Source: Candidatus Nanoarchaeia archaeon (GTDB taxonomy: Archaea > Nanobdellota > Nanobdellia > Woesearchaeales > SKIA01). Taken from it: a stretch of DNA of 64,000 bases. Below the pieces are notes generated by a model that saw nothing but the letters and a program-made list of their open reading frames with translations, had not been told where the DNA came from and ran no database searches. Position numbers and translations under genes: made by a program. Shown here piece after piece: positions 1 through 8,078 of the stretch (position 1 is its first letter; every line of letters begins with the position of its first letter). The stretch is from NCBI GenBank assembly GCA_028279685.1, contig JANQNG010000016.1:56999-120998 (forward strand). Reading direction: 5' to 3'.

Positions 1-317
1 TTTTTTTTGCAGTTATCAATTGCTGCAAGAAACGCTTTATTTTGCTTGATAGAACCATCTTCAATAGCCCTATTGATCTTGACCAAAGATTCATCAATAA
101 TCCTGCCCGATCCAATAGTCATATGACCTACTTCAGAATTCCCCTGGTATCCTTCGGGAAGACCTACTGCTTTGCCTGAAGCATTGATCAGCATATTCGG
201 GAAATGCTCCATGAGCTCATCAGTACGTGCAGTATCTCCTTGTGCAACAGCATTATCAGTAGTTTCTCTGCGAAATCCCCATCCATCTCTTATTAGAATT
301 AACACCGGCTTTCCCAT
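1..317 (-). CDS. gpmI: 2,3-bisphosphoglycerate-independent phosphoglycerate mutase, N-terminal part (runs off the window)
   Basis: Cofactor-independent phosphoglycerate mutase interconverts 3- and 2-phosphoglycerate in glycolysis and gluconeogenesis. The ORF track misses it because its stop lies outside the window. Reading back from the ATG at 317 gives MGKPVLILIRDGWGFR, with the early metal-binding Asp of the alkaline-phosphatase-like fold. It then gives GNSEVGHMTIGSGR, whose serine is the phosphorylated catalytic residue of this family. About 105 residues of an expected 500 or so are visible. The frame is open throughout. The reading is direct and the family match is strong. Confidence 0.93.
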   Translation of the reverse strand, partial: MGKPVLILIRDGWGFRRETTDNAVAQGDTARTDELMEHFPNMLINASGKAVGLPEGYQGNSEVGHMTIGSGRIIDESLVKINRAIEDGSIKQNKAFLAAIDNCKK

Positions 318-381
318 ACTACACCTCTTCTAACGTGATAGCCTACTCTATACTATATAAAGGTATTTGTAAGAAAAAAAA

Positions 382-1335
382 TTATTGGATGCCAAATCCT
401 TCCATTGTTGCTTGTCTGACACGCTCCCCTAAATCCCTGTCTGTGAAGCGTACGGCATCAATTTTCTGGTTACCTGAGAATAGCAATCTACCTATAGAAA
501 ACCCATCAACAGATCCATTTTTGATAGCTTCTAACACCTCATCTTTCGTCCATTCGTAATCATCAGTATTTGGGTTCTTGATATATTCTTTATGTCCTAG
601 CATAGAGAAAAACATCATCTCTTCTTTGAGATTTTCAAATTGCAGAGGTTCTCCATGAGCATGCTTCCAAAAGTTTCCACGTTCCATCAACACTAGTTCT
701 GGCTCATGCGCATAAGTATGCCATCCAGCTCCAAATTTATCTGATACTCTGTATGTCCAGACGTTATTATCGCTTCTCCAACCGTATTCAATACAGACTA
801 TCGTCAAATAACTCTCTGGTTTCTCTCCGCTTTGTATTTTTTCGAAATCTTCTTGAGATGCATTAAGTGCATCAACACTTACTACTTTAGAAGTTCCAAA
901 AACAAGAACTTTATCATCTTCCCAGAACTTTGTCTCGGGTAATTCTCTGATAAATTCTTCCTCTCTTGCATTCGCTCCACCTTTCTCTCTCCATTCATCT
1001 ACTCTTCGCTGATACTCTTGCTGATTAACCATTTCTAATCTTCCTGAGAACTCACTATATTCTTTTCCATCTTCTGTGCGAATGTTTACCCAATATCTAT
1101 TGACATAAACTCCTGGTTTTTTTCCATAAGAATCTGTCCTACTGTAATGCACCTCTCCAAATCCTATAATCTCAGCTAAAGTACCTCTCTGTTTTGCAAC
1201 AGGTTTATATCCCCATTCCCAATTCTCATCAGGAATATTGACCGTTATCTTATCACCGATCTGCATAACATCATTAATCATAATATCCCCCACTAGAAGC
1301 AAGAAAAACAAAAGATAATATATAAAATTTACCAT
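382..1335 (-). CDS. hypothetical protein with hydrophobic N-terminus
   Basis: I do not recognise this protein of about 317 residues. It starts with a short hydrophobic stretch (FIYYLLFFLLLVG) that could be a signal anchor. The remainder is soluble, rich in Trp, Tyr and acidic residues, with no repeat or catalytic motif I can name. The track starts at a GTG (1344). I prefer the ATG at 1335, about 20 bp after an AT-rich box at 1351-1360. A start at 1281 (MIND...), preceded by GGGGGAT, is also possible and would remove the hydrophobic segment. It lies downstream of the Cas4-like gene on the same strand but about 200 bp away. Confidence 0.6.
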   Translation of the reverse strand: MVNFIYYLLFFLLLVGDIMINDVMQIGDKITVNIPDENWEWGYKPVAKQRGTLAEIIGFGEVHYSRTDSYGKKPGVYVNRYWVNIRTEDGKEYSEFSGRLEMVNQQEYQRRVDEWREKGGANAREEEFIRELPETKFWEDDKVLVFGTSKVVSVDALNASQEDFEKIQSGEKPESYLTIVCIEYGWRSDNNVWTYRVSDKFGAGWHTYAHEPELVLMERGNFWKHAHGEPLQFENLKEEMMFFSMLGHKEYIKNPNTDDYEWTKDEVLEAIKNGSVDGFSIGRLLFSGNQKIDAVRFTDRDLGERVRQATMEGFGIQ

Positions 1336-1545
1336 ATTAACCACTCGAAAGTTTAAAAATAGTAGACAATTTTAAATAAACTCCTTATTCCAAATCATAT
1401 GCTTGAGGGGATAGCATTACCTGAACAGCGTAGTCGAAAGGATCGTATTATGCTGAATTTTTGGGATTTAGGAACGATCTATATAGATAGTCTTCATGTA
1501 TTTCCAAGCAAAGCAATTCTACAGAGCCCCTATCATAAGAGAGGC

Positions 1546-2601
1546 TCAAAATTTAACCTCTTCCATCAAAAATTCTTCTAAGTCATGCCCTTCTTCAAGT
1601 TTACCTACAAGATCATTGCATATCTCCCTTCCAAAACAATGTTTCCCAGAACAAGTTTCACGTCTTTCTTTAAGATTATCAAGAAAATCTCCTTGATCAT
1701 GTATAGCCCTATGTTGGAACTCAAAACGATTCAGTATTTCCTCATCAAGATCTTTAAGAAGTTCATCACCTGCCAACGTTATTTGGTATCTTGGAAATCT
1801 TTTTCTGCCTCTTTTGTCTGGAGGATATGGCCTCACAGAAGTAATAAGAAATAATCCGGGAAATGTCTTGTTGAGCTGTTGTTCTATTGCTTTACCATAT
1901 GAAAGAAGCTGAAGCTTATACTTTCTTGATTGATACCCTCCTCCTAAAGCACGCTTGAAATCAAAAATAACAAGATAATCTCCCATAGTAAGCAACACAT
2001 CAACATGTCCTCTTAGCATTATTCCTTTATGGTCATACCAAAGTTCTTTTTCACAATAACAATCACGGTGTACAGGATCAACATCAATAAGATTCCATGT
2101 TTCATTATGTATATACTCATTATCATGTTGTGTATTTCCAAGCGCATGTGCAGCAGTTCCGACGAGGGCAAGCGTATTTTCAGGAAAATTTGCCTTATAG
2201 GCATCGCTTACTTTTGAGATAATCCCTTCTATAGGGCATGTCCCCCCAAGCTCGCTTGACCTTAACTGAAATTGATTAAAAGAACGCTCTTCGATTAGAA
2301 ACGGTTTAAGTTTATTGTTTTTAACGAATTTTTTCCATGAAGAAACTGCATGATTGTCTCCAACAACATCAAAATCAATGTTTCCTGAAAGAAAAACAGT
2401 ATGCGCTTCAACACCAAACACCGTATATCCTTGTTCATAACAATCATCTCTCAACAAATCAATATCAGGTACTGTTTTTTGAAAATCATATGCGCAACTC
2501 TTCGGTTTGTGGCCTAATGAACAAGGATGTTCAAACTCGCAGCGATAGAATGAAAAATCTCCGCCGCTATTACAACACGATTTTAGTTGGTTTTTGATCA
2601 T
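1546..2601 (-). CDS. Cas4/RecB-like PD-(D/E)XK nuclease with probable Fe-S cluster
   Basis: This is a predicted nuclease of the RecB/AddB/Cas4 superfamily. The ordered motifs are visible: a His motif (GTAAH, H152), GHVD (D201), the core FDFK (D214, K216) and QLLSY (Q231, Y235). Three cysteines sit at the C-terminus (C317, C322, C328), with C122 ahead of the His motif. That one-plus-three layout is how Cas4 and AddB hold a 4Fe-4S cluster. At 351 residues it is longer than a typical Cas4, with about 120 extra N-terminal residues that include a Cys-rich start. It overlaps the upstream 329-residue gene by 32 bp, so they are almost certainly co-transcribed. No CRISPR array or cas1/cas2 is present here, so a repair or defence role outside CRISPR is more likely. 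Confidence 0.82.
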   Translation of the reverse strand: MIKNQLKSCCNSGGDFSFYRCEFEHPCSLGHKPKSCAYDFQKTVPDIDLLRDDCYEQGYTVFGVEAHTVFLSGNIDFDVVGDNHAVSSWKKFVKNNKLKPFLIEERSFNQFQLRSSELGGTCPIEGIISKVSDAYKANFPENTLALVGTAAHALGNTQHDNEYIHNETWNLIDVDPVHRDCYCEKELWYDHKGIMLRGHVDVLLTMGDYLVIFDFKRALGGGYQSRKYKLQLLSYGKAIEQQLNKTFPGLFLITSVRPYPPDKRGRKRFPRYQITLAGDELLKDLDEEILNRFEFQHRAIHDQGDFLDNLKERRETCSGKHCFGREICNDLVGKLEEGHDLEEFLMEEVKF

Positions 2602-3559
2602 AGTATCCCATCACATAAAGGAGTCTTCTCTCAAGACGCTTGACAGCAGTTGGATGAAGTTCGCGTTGATGCGGCATCTTTATGTTATCTAAAACTCCCC
2701 ATTCTTCGTTGACTCTAAACTTTCCATTATATTTTGCAGCTAATTCAAGAATCTTTCTTGAAGTTCCTGTTTTTGAAGCATAAATATCAACCTCTCCTTC
2801 AAGTCCAATTGCTTTAGCTATATTCGCGTAAGCAACAGCAGTAATATGTTGATTGAACCAAGTGGAATCTCTCACCCACTTAGTGAATTGATCATATGTT
2901 TGATCTTCCCAAGGTTCCATGCTTTTTATCGCTAAGCAAGCATCATAAAGAAGAGGATTAAATTGCCACAATCCTTCCTTCGGATCAATCTCTTCTGATC
3001 TTTTTCTTGTTAAACCTAACAACTGATTGCCATTCTCCCAAAGTTCTTTGTTTTCTTGCTCAATCAAATCTTCAAAGCAATGAATCAGTTCACCATTTTC
3101 ATAATAGAAAGGAGTGAAAAAAGGAGACATAGGAAAAAACACAAGATCTTCAAACGGCTTTTCATAATGAAATTTATGTTCATTGTCTTTCAATATACGC
3201 AATATTTCATCTGTTAAGCTATTTCTTATTGAAAAAGGATCATAACCTATAACTTTCCCTTCTCTCGTTTGATCTACTGATACTCCTGTGATAAAAAAGA
3301 CTGTCTTTTCTTCAAGCCTGTTTAGATTTCCTGCAATATTCTTGTGTAATTTCCTATAGGGGATCACCCCATTTACTATACGATCGTTATCAGTATAGCT
3401 CTCTTTAGCATATTGAAACAATTCTTCAAGAGAAATATCCTCTCTTGCAGAAGATTTGAAAGTATAGTCTTCTACATTAAGAAAAGGTTCTAGAACATAG
3501 AGTACTCGCGCCACTTTCTGAGGGTCCGCGAGGATTCTCTGCATCACAACATTACTCAT
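2570..3559 (-). CDS. conserved-looking unknown protein co-transcribed with Cas4-like nuclease
   Basis: I do not recognise this 329-residue soluble protein. It has no membrane segment, signal peptide or obvious metal motif. The C-terminal third (TGTSRKILELAAKYNG, then a basic helix with RLERRLLYV) looks helical and could bind nucleic acid, but that is a guess. It is the first gene of a two-gene minus-strand unit with the Cas4-like nuclease (32-bp overlap). Its ATG lies about 30 bp from the TATA box it appears to share with the divergent PolB-like gene. Genomic linkage to two DNA-processing enzymes is the best functional hint. Confidence 0.75.
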   Translation of the reverse strand: MSNVVMQRILADPQKVARVLYVLEPFLNVEDYTFKSSAREDISLEELFQYAKESYTDNDRIVNGVIPYRKLHKNIAGNLNRLEEKTVFFITGVSVDQTREGKVIGYDPFSIRNSLTDEILRILKDNEHKFHYEKPFEDLVFFPMSPFFTPFYYENGELIHCFEDLIEQENKELWENGNQLLGLTRKRSEEIDPKEGLWQFNPLLYDACLAIKSMEPWEDQTYDQFTKWVRDSTWFNQHITAVAYANIAKAIGLEGEVDIYASKTGTSRKILELAAKYNGKFRVNEEWGVLDNIKMPHQRELHPTAVKRLERRLLYVMGYYDQKPTKIVL

Positions 3560-3582
3560 TTTAGAATGGTGAAAAGAAGAAT

Positions 3583-3595
3583 CTATATAAATATT
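3583..3595. promoter_or_regulatory. probable bidirectional TATA box for the PolB-like and Cas4-like arms
   Basis: The 53-bp gap between the divergent starts contains one clear TATA element, CTATATAAATATT. It reads as a TATA box on both strands. Its centre lies about 24 bp before the plus-strand ATG (3613) and about 30 bp before the minus-strand ATG (3559), the usual archaeal spacing for leaderless transcripts. No second AT-rich box is visible in the gap, so both arms may be expressed from one site. Confidence 0.6.
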
Positions 3596-3612
3596 CTCCT
3601 CTTCCTAGATCC

Positions 3613-6438
3613 ATGTTCCTCGTCACAAACTTCGACGTCAGCAGAGGTAAAACTCCTTTTATTAAATACTATCTGAGTGATTTTGAACATCTTTATGGCC
3701 CTCTATGCTTGAGATGGCATCCTTTCTATATTTCCAAAGCATTAACCTATCCTGAAGTATCAAAAGTCATGCAAATAATTGGAGAAAATGAAGCTCATAC
3801 CTTGCTCTCCTATGAGCCCAAACGATACAGCGCAAAGAAACAAGTGATATTTCTCAGAGGTCCTTTGAATAAGCACCCAAGCAATGTACTAAGAAGTTAT
3901 TTCTATAAACAATCAGCAACTGAAATAATAAGACTGACACATCATTTTCCTGATCAATGCATTGCCGTGGATCGTAATATTGAGCATGCACTTCATAACC
4001 AAAGAGAAGCACATAGCATTCTCAGAGACATTCATGACAAAAGCCTTGAATTCAGAATTTCAGTTAAAGACAAGAAAAAAGCTGAACGCCAGAGAAGAAA
4101 ATTCTTGCGCGATGAAGTCAAAAAATCTCAAAAGCTTGATGAACTGCTCAAAGAATCAAGATATCTCGTGCAAGAGCTCGACCCAAGGCATTCATGCAGC
4201 ATAGATCCTATAAAACACAATTTCCATATCCTTTTAGATTCAAATCCAGGACATAGACCTAATGGAGTTGAATTAAAACAAGTGCGATTATTTACTAAAG
4301 ACCTGATTGACGAACTTTTCAAAAGAGGAAAAGTGGTTGTTACTGATACTGAATTCGGAGAGTATAAAACTCCTGATCCTTTTACTTATCTTGATACTTT
4401 CGCGAGATTCGAAGGAGATAAAACAAAAGGAGAAATATTTTCATTGTATCCTATAGATGCAGATTTTCTTGAGACTGAAGATGGACGCATACCTTTTTTC
4501 TTTCACCCCGAACCTCTTGCACTACGCAGAGCAATTTCTCGTTATAGATTTGACCGAGAATATATTTTCATAGGAGGCCAGAATAACTTAAGTTTTGACG
4601 AACAAAAAACAATGCACGCTCAACGTGAAACGAAAAAAAATAGAATGAAAGGAGATGATGGCTTCCTTGTAGGTTGTGATAACTCTGAAGCTTCTAGAGT
4701 GAGCGATAAAGGAGGTATGGAACTATTAAGGTTCTTCGGACCTATTGGAGTAGATACCTTCAGAATCGCAAAAAGTTACTTTACTGAACTTTTCCCAGAT
4801 ACAAAACTTGAAACGGTCATGGCGTGGTTCAATATGTTCTTAAAGCATCCTATTTATAATTTCAAGAAATCATACCAATCATATTCTGTTATAGAAGAAG
4901 AAAGGAGAGAATGGGATTACGGAGATATTGAAAAAGGAAAAGCCATTTCAGCATATGGTTACTATGATAGCAAAGCACCTCTTCACATCCTCAAAGTATT
5001 GCTGCCCGCTGTTGTCAACATTGCGAGAGCAGTTTCTTGTGAAGTATATGATGCGGGTGTGAAAAGTCCTAAAGAACTATCTTTATGGTATTGGGAAAGA
5101 GAAAATTTCAAAGCGACAAATCATCCTTTAGCTTCCCAACATCTGAAAGAGGAGAAATATCCTGTAAAAGGTAATCAATTCAGGAACCTGCTGAGTAATA
5201 CTTCGTTACTATCTGAAATTGATATTCGCGCAACAAAGAAAAGATTGCTTGAACATAAACTCGAGCATAGTTCAAGAGATATTGCTCCAAATGCAAAACT
5301 TTCATATGTACCTTTATTAGCGAAAGGATTTGAGTCTCTGCTCAGAAGAGGAAAAGCAGAACCCCTTTACCTTCTAGCAGAACAGGAAGAACACCCTCTT
5401 CTAAAAATAATGTACACCCAATTACTTGATTGCCTTGCAGCAAAACCATTACTTGATCTAAACCAGGTATTGAGAGGAAAATTGCACCCTATTGTATTTT
5501 GCGCAAAATATAGGCCTCCACAAAAAGAAAATGCGCTATCGACTGTAGAACATTGTCTTTCAGAATTTGAAACTTATGTTGGGGATGTAGCAGAATCTCT
5601 TGATGGAAACATTATTGAATTTACCGGCAATTATTTGTTTTCCAAAAAAATACCAAAAGATAGTATTCCTCTTGGAGCATCTCATGTTATTCCTATAAAG
5701 GAAATTTACTCAACGAAAGCAGCAGCCAAAAACGCCAAAAAGAAAACCTCGATTATCTTTTCGCTTAAAAATCAGCGATCTGCAACGGGAATAAAGATTC
5801 CTTCTGAAAAAGTTCGCAGGCAACTTGATCCTTTAGCCACAAGAACACCATATCTTGAAGTGAAATGCGTCTACGATTTTCTCCAAACGTATTTTAAAGA
5901 AGGAACAGAAAAAGCATTGATTTTCTTAGCAGATTTTGGAAAGAAACTAGCAAAAGATGAATTCCCCGTAACAGACTATCTTAGAACAATCAAACGAAAT
6001 AAAGTATATGCGGAAAATCAATTGCATCCTGATGTCAGAATTCTTGATTATTTTCAGGTTTCAAAAGGAAAAAGTGTGACTTATGCAATAGAAAGGAGAT
6101 CAGATGGCTATTATCCTAAACAATATGATGAATCAATAAATCCAACAGAACATTTTCGCTCAGCAACCCATTATTATCAACACCTTGTGTTTGGAGGTCA
6201 TAAAAAAATGGAGAATTCCTTGCTGCTCGACCCGAAATCAGATATCAAGAAGACAACATTGTACAGAATCGTGACTTCTCTTTGCTTCCCCAATCATAAG
6301 AAAGATGGAAAATACTGGCAAAAAGCCGAAGCATATCATAACATTAAGCTCGGCATAGGTACAGAAACTGATATGAGAATATTATTAACATCATCTTTAA
6401 AAGAAGAAGAACTTTCTCTTAATCTATGGGATCAATGA
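3613..6438 (+). CDS. family-B DNA polymerase-derived protein with intact 3'-5' exonuclease motifs and degenerate palm
   Basis: This 941-residue protein appears to be a divergent relative of archaeal family-B DNA polymerases. Exo I is VTDTE (D245, E247), Exo II is NLSFD (N325, D329) and Exo III is YGYYD (Y448, D452). Spacings of about 84 and 123 residues are close to those in PolB enzymes. The palm is not canonical: no SLYPS-type motif A and no DTD motif C. The region that should hold motif C reads VLRGKLHPIVFC. Near residues 815-865 a thumb-like stretch recurs (GKSVTYAIERR ... PKQYD). I infer a retained exonuclease and a lost polymerase. A basic coiled segment lies at about 150-195. It overlaps taw1 by 13 bp. 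The family call rests on motif reading, not on a profile search. Confidence 0.55.
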   Translation: MFLVTNFDVSRGKTPFIKYYLSDFEHLYGPLCLRWHPFYISKALTYPEVSKVMQIIGENEAHTLLSYEPKRYSAKKQVIFLRGPLNKHPSNVLRSYFYKQSATEIIRLTHHFPDQCIAVDRNIEHALHNQREAHSILRDIHDKSLEFRISVKDKKKAERQRRKFLRDEVKKSQKLDELLKESRYLVQELDPRHSCSIDPIKHNFHILLDSNPGHRPNGVELKQVRLFTKDLIDELFKRGKVVVTDTEFGEYKTPDPFTYLDTFARFEGDKTKGEIFSLYPIDADFLETEDGRIPFFFHPEPLALRRAISRYRFDREYIFIGGQNNLSFDEQKTMHAQRETKKNRMKGDDGFLVGCDNSEASRVSDKGGMELLRFFGPIGVDTFRIAKSYFTELFPDTKLETVMAWFNMFLKHPIYNFKKSYQSYSVIEEERREWDYGDIEKGKAISAYGYYDSKAPLHILKVLLPAVVNIARAVSCEVYDAGVKSPKELSLWYWERENFKATNHPLASQHLKEEKYPVKGNQFRNLLSNTSLLSEIDIRATKKRLLEHKLEHSSRDIAPNAKLSYVPLLAKGFESLLRRGKAEPLYLLAEQEEHPLLKIMYTQLLDCLAAKPLLDLNQVLRGKLHPIVFCAKYRPPQKENALSTVEHCLSEFETYVGDVAESLDGNIIEFTGNYLFSKKIPKDSIPLGASHVIPIKEIYSTKAAAKNAKKKTSIIFSLKNQRSATGIKIPSEKVRRQLDPLATRTPYLEVKCVYDFLQTYFKEGTEKALIFLADFGKKLAKDEFPVTDYLRTIKRNKVYAENQLHPDVRILDYFQVSKGKSVTYAIERRSDGYYPKQYDESINPTEHFRSATHYYQHLVFGGHKKMENSLLLDPKSDIKKTTLYRIVTSLCFPNHKKDGKYWQKAEAYHNIKLGIGTETDMRILLTSSLKEEELSLNLWDQ

Positions 6439-7595
6439 TAAGTGCTTTAGCAAAAGAACGCCTTGAAAAGCAGCAATATCGCGTAGTAGGCAGCCATAGC
6501 ACAGTTAAAACCTGCGGCTGGACAAAGAAAATGATTCGAGGCCAAGGAGGCTGTTATAAATTAAAATTCTATGGGATTATGTCCAATCAATGCCTTCAGA
6601 TGAGCACTTCTATGATGTGTGCTAATCGTTGTGTATTTTGCTGGAGAGACTATAAATCTCCTGTTGATAAGGAATGGAAATTTGACGTTGATGATCCTAA
6701 AATGATCTTAGATGAAAGTGTTAAAGCACACCATCAATTATTGATTGGTTTCAAAGGTTATGATAAAGTGAACAAGGAAGCGTATGCACAATCTCAAGAG
6801 GTAAAACATGTTGCCTTGTCGTTAACAGGAGAGCCTATTAATTATCCTAAGATTAATGAAATACTAAAACTGTTCAATCAAAAAGAGATCTCTACCTTCC
6901 TCGTTACTAATGCACAGTATCCTGACGAGATAAGGAAATTAGTTCCAGTAACACAATTGTATTTGAGCATTGATGCTCCTACAAAAGAAATTTTGAAGAA
7001 AGTTGATAATCCTTTGTTTACAGATTACTGGGAGAGAATGATACAATGCCTAGAGAAAATAAAAACCAGAAAAGACAGGACATGTATTCGACTGACACTA
7101 ATCAAAGGATTAAACGATTCTCCTCATGAGAAATACGCTGAACTTATCAAGATAGGAGAACCTGATTTCATCGAGGTCAAAGCATATATGTTTGTAGGAG
7201 CTTCACGGCAGCGATTAACGAAAGACCATATGCCTTTACACGAAGAGATCGTCATATTTTCGAAAGCACTTGTGAAATATCTCGATGATTATGAAATTGT
7301 TGCTGAGCACATTCCATCAAGAGTGGTTATGCTTGCTAGAAAAAAGTTCAAGAAAAATGGTAAGTGGATGACTTGGATTGATTTCAAGAAATGGAATGCA
7401 TTAGTGAACTCTGAAAAAGAGTTTTCTGTTGATGATTATTTGAAAGAGACGCCTTCTGTTGGTATAAGTGGCAAAGGAACCTTAGATCTAGTTGAAAAGC
7501 GTAAAGGTAAAGAAGAAGCAGAAAGTTTAAAGAAAAAAATATTTGTCAATGAAGACACTGACGAAATCGAATTATGGAAAGACGATGGATGCTGA
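6426..7595 (+). CDS. taw1: 4-demethylwyosine synthase (radical SAM, TYW1/Taw1)
   Basis: Taw1 condenses pyruvate-derived carbons with N1-methylguanosine-37 of tRNA-Phe to make 4-demethylwyosine. The radical-SAM triad CANRCVFC (C65, C69, C72) is present. Three further cysteines, C30, C43 and C56, have the 13-residue spacing known for the second Fe-S cluster of archaeal TYW1. At 389 residues the length fits. The start overlaps the PolB-like stop by 13 bp, so the two genes are translationally linked. A start at the next Met (6435) is possible. The last ten codons form a 30-bp sequence duplicated at 8535-8564. In the uninterrupted arrangement the gene would end in TAA instead of the present TGA. 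Confidence 0.93.
   Translation: MGSMISALAKERLEKQQYRVVGSHSTVKTCGWTKKMIRGQGGCYKLKFYGIMSNQCLQMSTSMMCANRCVFCWRDYKSPVDKEWKFDVDDPKMILDESVKAHHQLLIGFKGYDKVNKEAYAQSQEVKHVALSLTGEPINYPKINEILKLFNQKEISTFLVTNAQYPDEIRKLVPVTQLYLSIDAPTKEILKKVDNPLFTDYWERMIQCLEKIKTRKDRTCIRLTLIKGLNDSPHEKYAELIKIGEPDFIEVKAYMFVGASRQRLTKDHMPLHEEIVIFSKALVKYLDDYEIVAEHIPSRVVMLARKKFKKNGKWMTWIDFKKWNALVNSEKEFSVDDYLKETPSVGISGKGTLDLVEKRKGKEEAESLKKKIFVNEDTDEIELWKDDGC
7564..7593 (+). repeat. left copy of 30-bp direct repeat (3' end of taw1)
   Basis: This 30-bp stretch, containing ATTATGGAAAGACGATGGAT, is repeated without mismatch at 8535-8564. The left copy is the coding 3' end of taw1. Bases on either side differ (G versus A before, G versus A after), so the repeat has sharp limits. 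It looks like the att-like or target-duplication boundary of the insertion between the copies. Confidence 0.9.
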
Positions 7596-7603
7596 AATAA
7601 TTG

Positions 7604-7634
7604 CGGATCAATCCGTGATTTCTCCTGTTTTTTT
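7604..7634 (+). terminator. taw1 terminator-like hairpin plus T run (left copy of a 37-38-bp repeat)
   Basis: CGGATCAATCCG can fold into a short hairpin and is followed after TGATTTCTCCTG by seven Ts, a plausible archaeal terminator. The sequence from 7606 to 7642 recurs almost exactly at 7957-7994 on the other side of the tRNA-like gene. Confidence 0.6.
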
Positions 7635-7677
7635 GCAGCAAGGCTTATTAAAACTTCTAAATTTGTAAAGAAAAAGT

Positions 7678-7730
7678 GGACGCCTAATTGGCGAGCACCT
7701 GACTCAAAAACAGTCCCTTCCCAAGGTATT
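7678..7730 (+). pseudogene. truncated tRNA-Ser-like copy upstream of the tRNA gene
   Basis: The segment begins GGACGCCTAATTGGCG, keeps the same anticodon loop CTCAAAA as the full gene 97 bp downstream, and has a variable-arm-like CCCTTCCCAAGG. It lacks the first acceptor bases, has a shortened D arm and no T arm. It has its own upstream AT-rich box (CTTATTAAAAC). It is either a decayed tandem duplicate or a transcribed tRNA fragment. An equivalent truncated copy precedes the second tRNA-like gene near 37.15 kb. Confidence 0.6.
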
Positions 7731-7774
7731 AACTGAAAGATTTTCGAAATATATAAATTTTATGAATATGCGAA

Positions 7775-7891
7775 GCCGCGGACGCCTAGCTTGGTTTGGC
7801 GGTTGTCTCAAAAACAACTCCCTCCCCAAGGGGTTGTGGGTTCAAAGAGGTTTCAATACCTATTGAACTTGTGGAACTCCCACCCGCGGCG
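7775..7891 (+). tRNA. type II tRNA-Ser-like gene, anticodon CAA, with a 31-nt intron in the T loop
   Basis: Acceptor GCCGCGG/CCGCGGC pairs perfectly. The D arm is GCC...GGC and the anticodon arm is GTTGT-CTCAAAA-ACAAC (anticodon CAA). The long variable arm is CCCT-CCCCA-AGGG and the T stem GTGGG/CCCAC. The T loop is interrupted after TTCAAA by 7847-7877. Exons 7775-7846 and 7878-7891 join to give the normal T loop TTCAAAT. The junctions fit a bulge-helix-bulge: outer T stem, central TTCA/TGGA, bulges AAG and ACT, inner hairpin TTCAAT/ATTGAA. The discriminator is G, as in archaeal tRNA-Ser, but the anticodon reads the Leu codon UUG. Positions 8-9 are AC instead of the usual UA. A TATA box (ATATATAAATT) lies about 20 bp upstream. 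Confidence 0.8.
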
Positions 7892-7950
7892 CATATTTTC
7901 AGATATCAAAAATAACTTAGAATTACTTGAAAAATACATACGCCAAAATA

Positions 7951-7986
7951 ATCACAGATCAATCCGTGATTTCTCCTGTTTTTTTT
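7951..7986 (+). terminator. terminator-like hairpin plus T run downstream of the tRNA-like gene
   Basis: AATCAC and GTGATT flank a 10-nt loop, followed by CTCCTG and eight Ts. This is the second copy of the repeat found after taw1. The stem bases differ between copies but both remain able to pair, so the hairpin seems to be kept. Confidence 0.55.
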
Positions 7987-8078
7987 GCAGCAAGTTTTTT
8001 TAATGATTAGAAAAATAGAAGAATATGCGTTTGACAAAGGCCAATAACTATATAAAAAGAAGTTTCCTTTCTTTCCCT

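Noticed and set aside
1395-1545. GGGGATAG...CCCCTATC and CAGCGTAGT near 1.4-1.5 kb looked like another dispersed element.
   Set aside because: The ends are not inverted complements of each other and box B is missing, so I do not count it as a copy.
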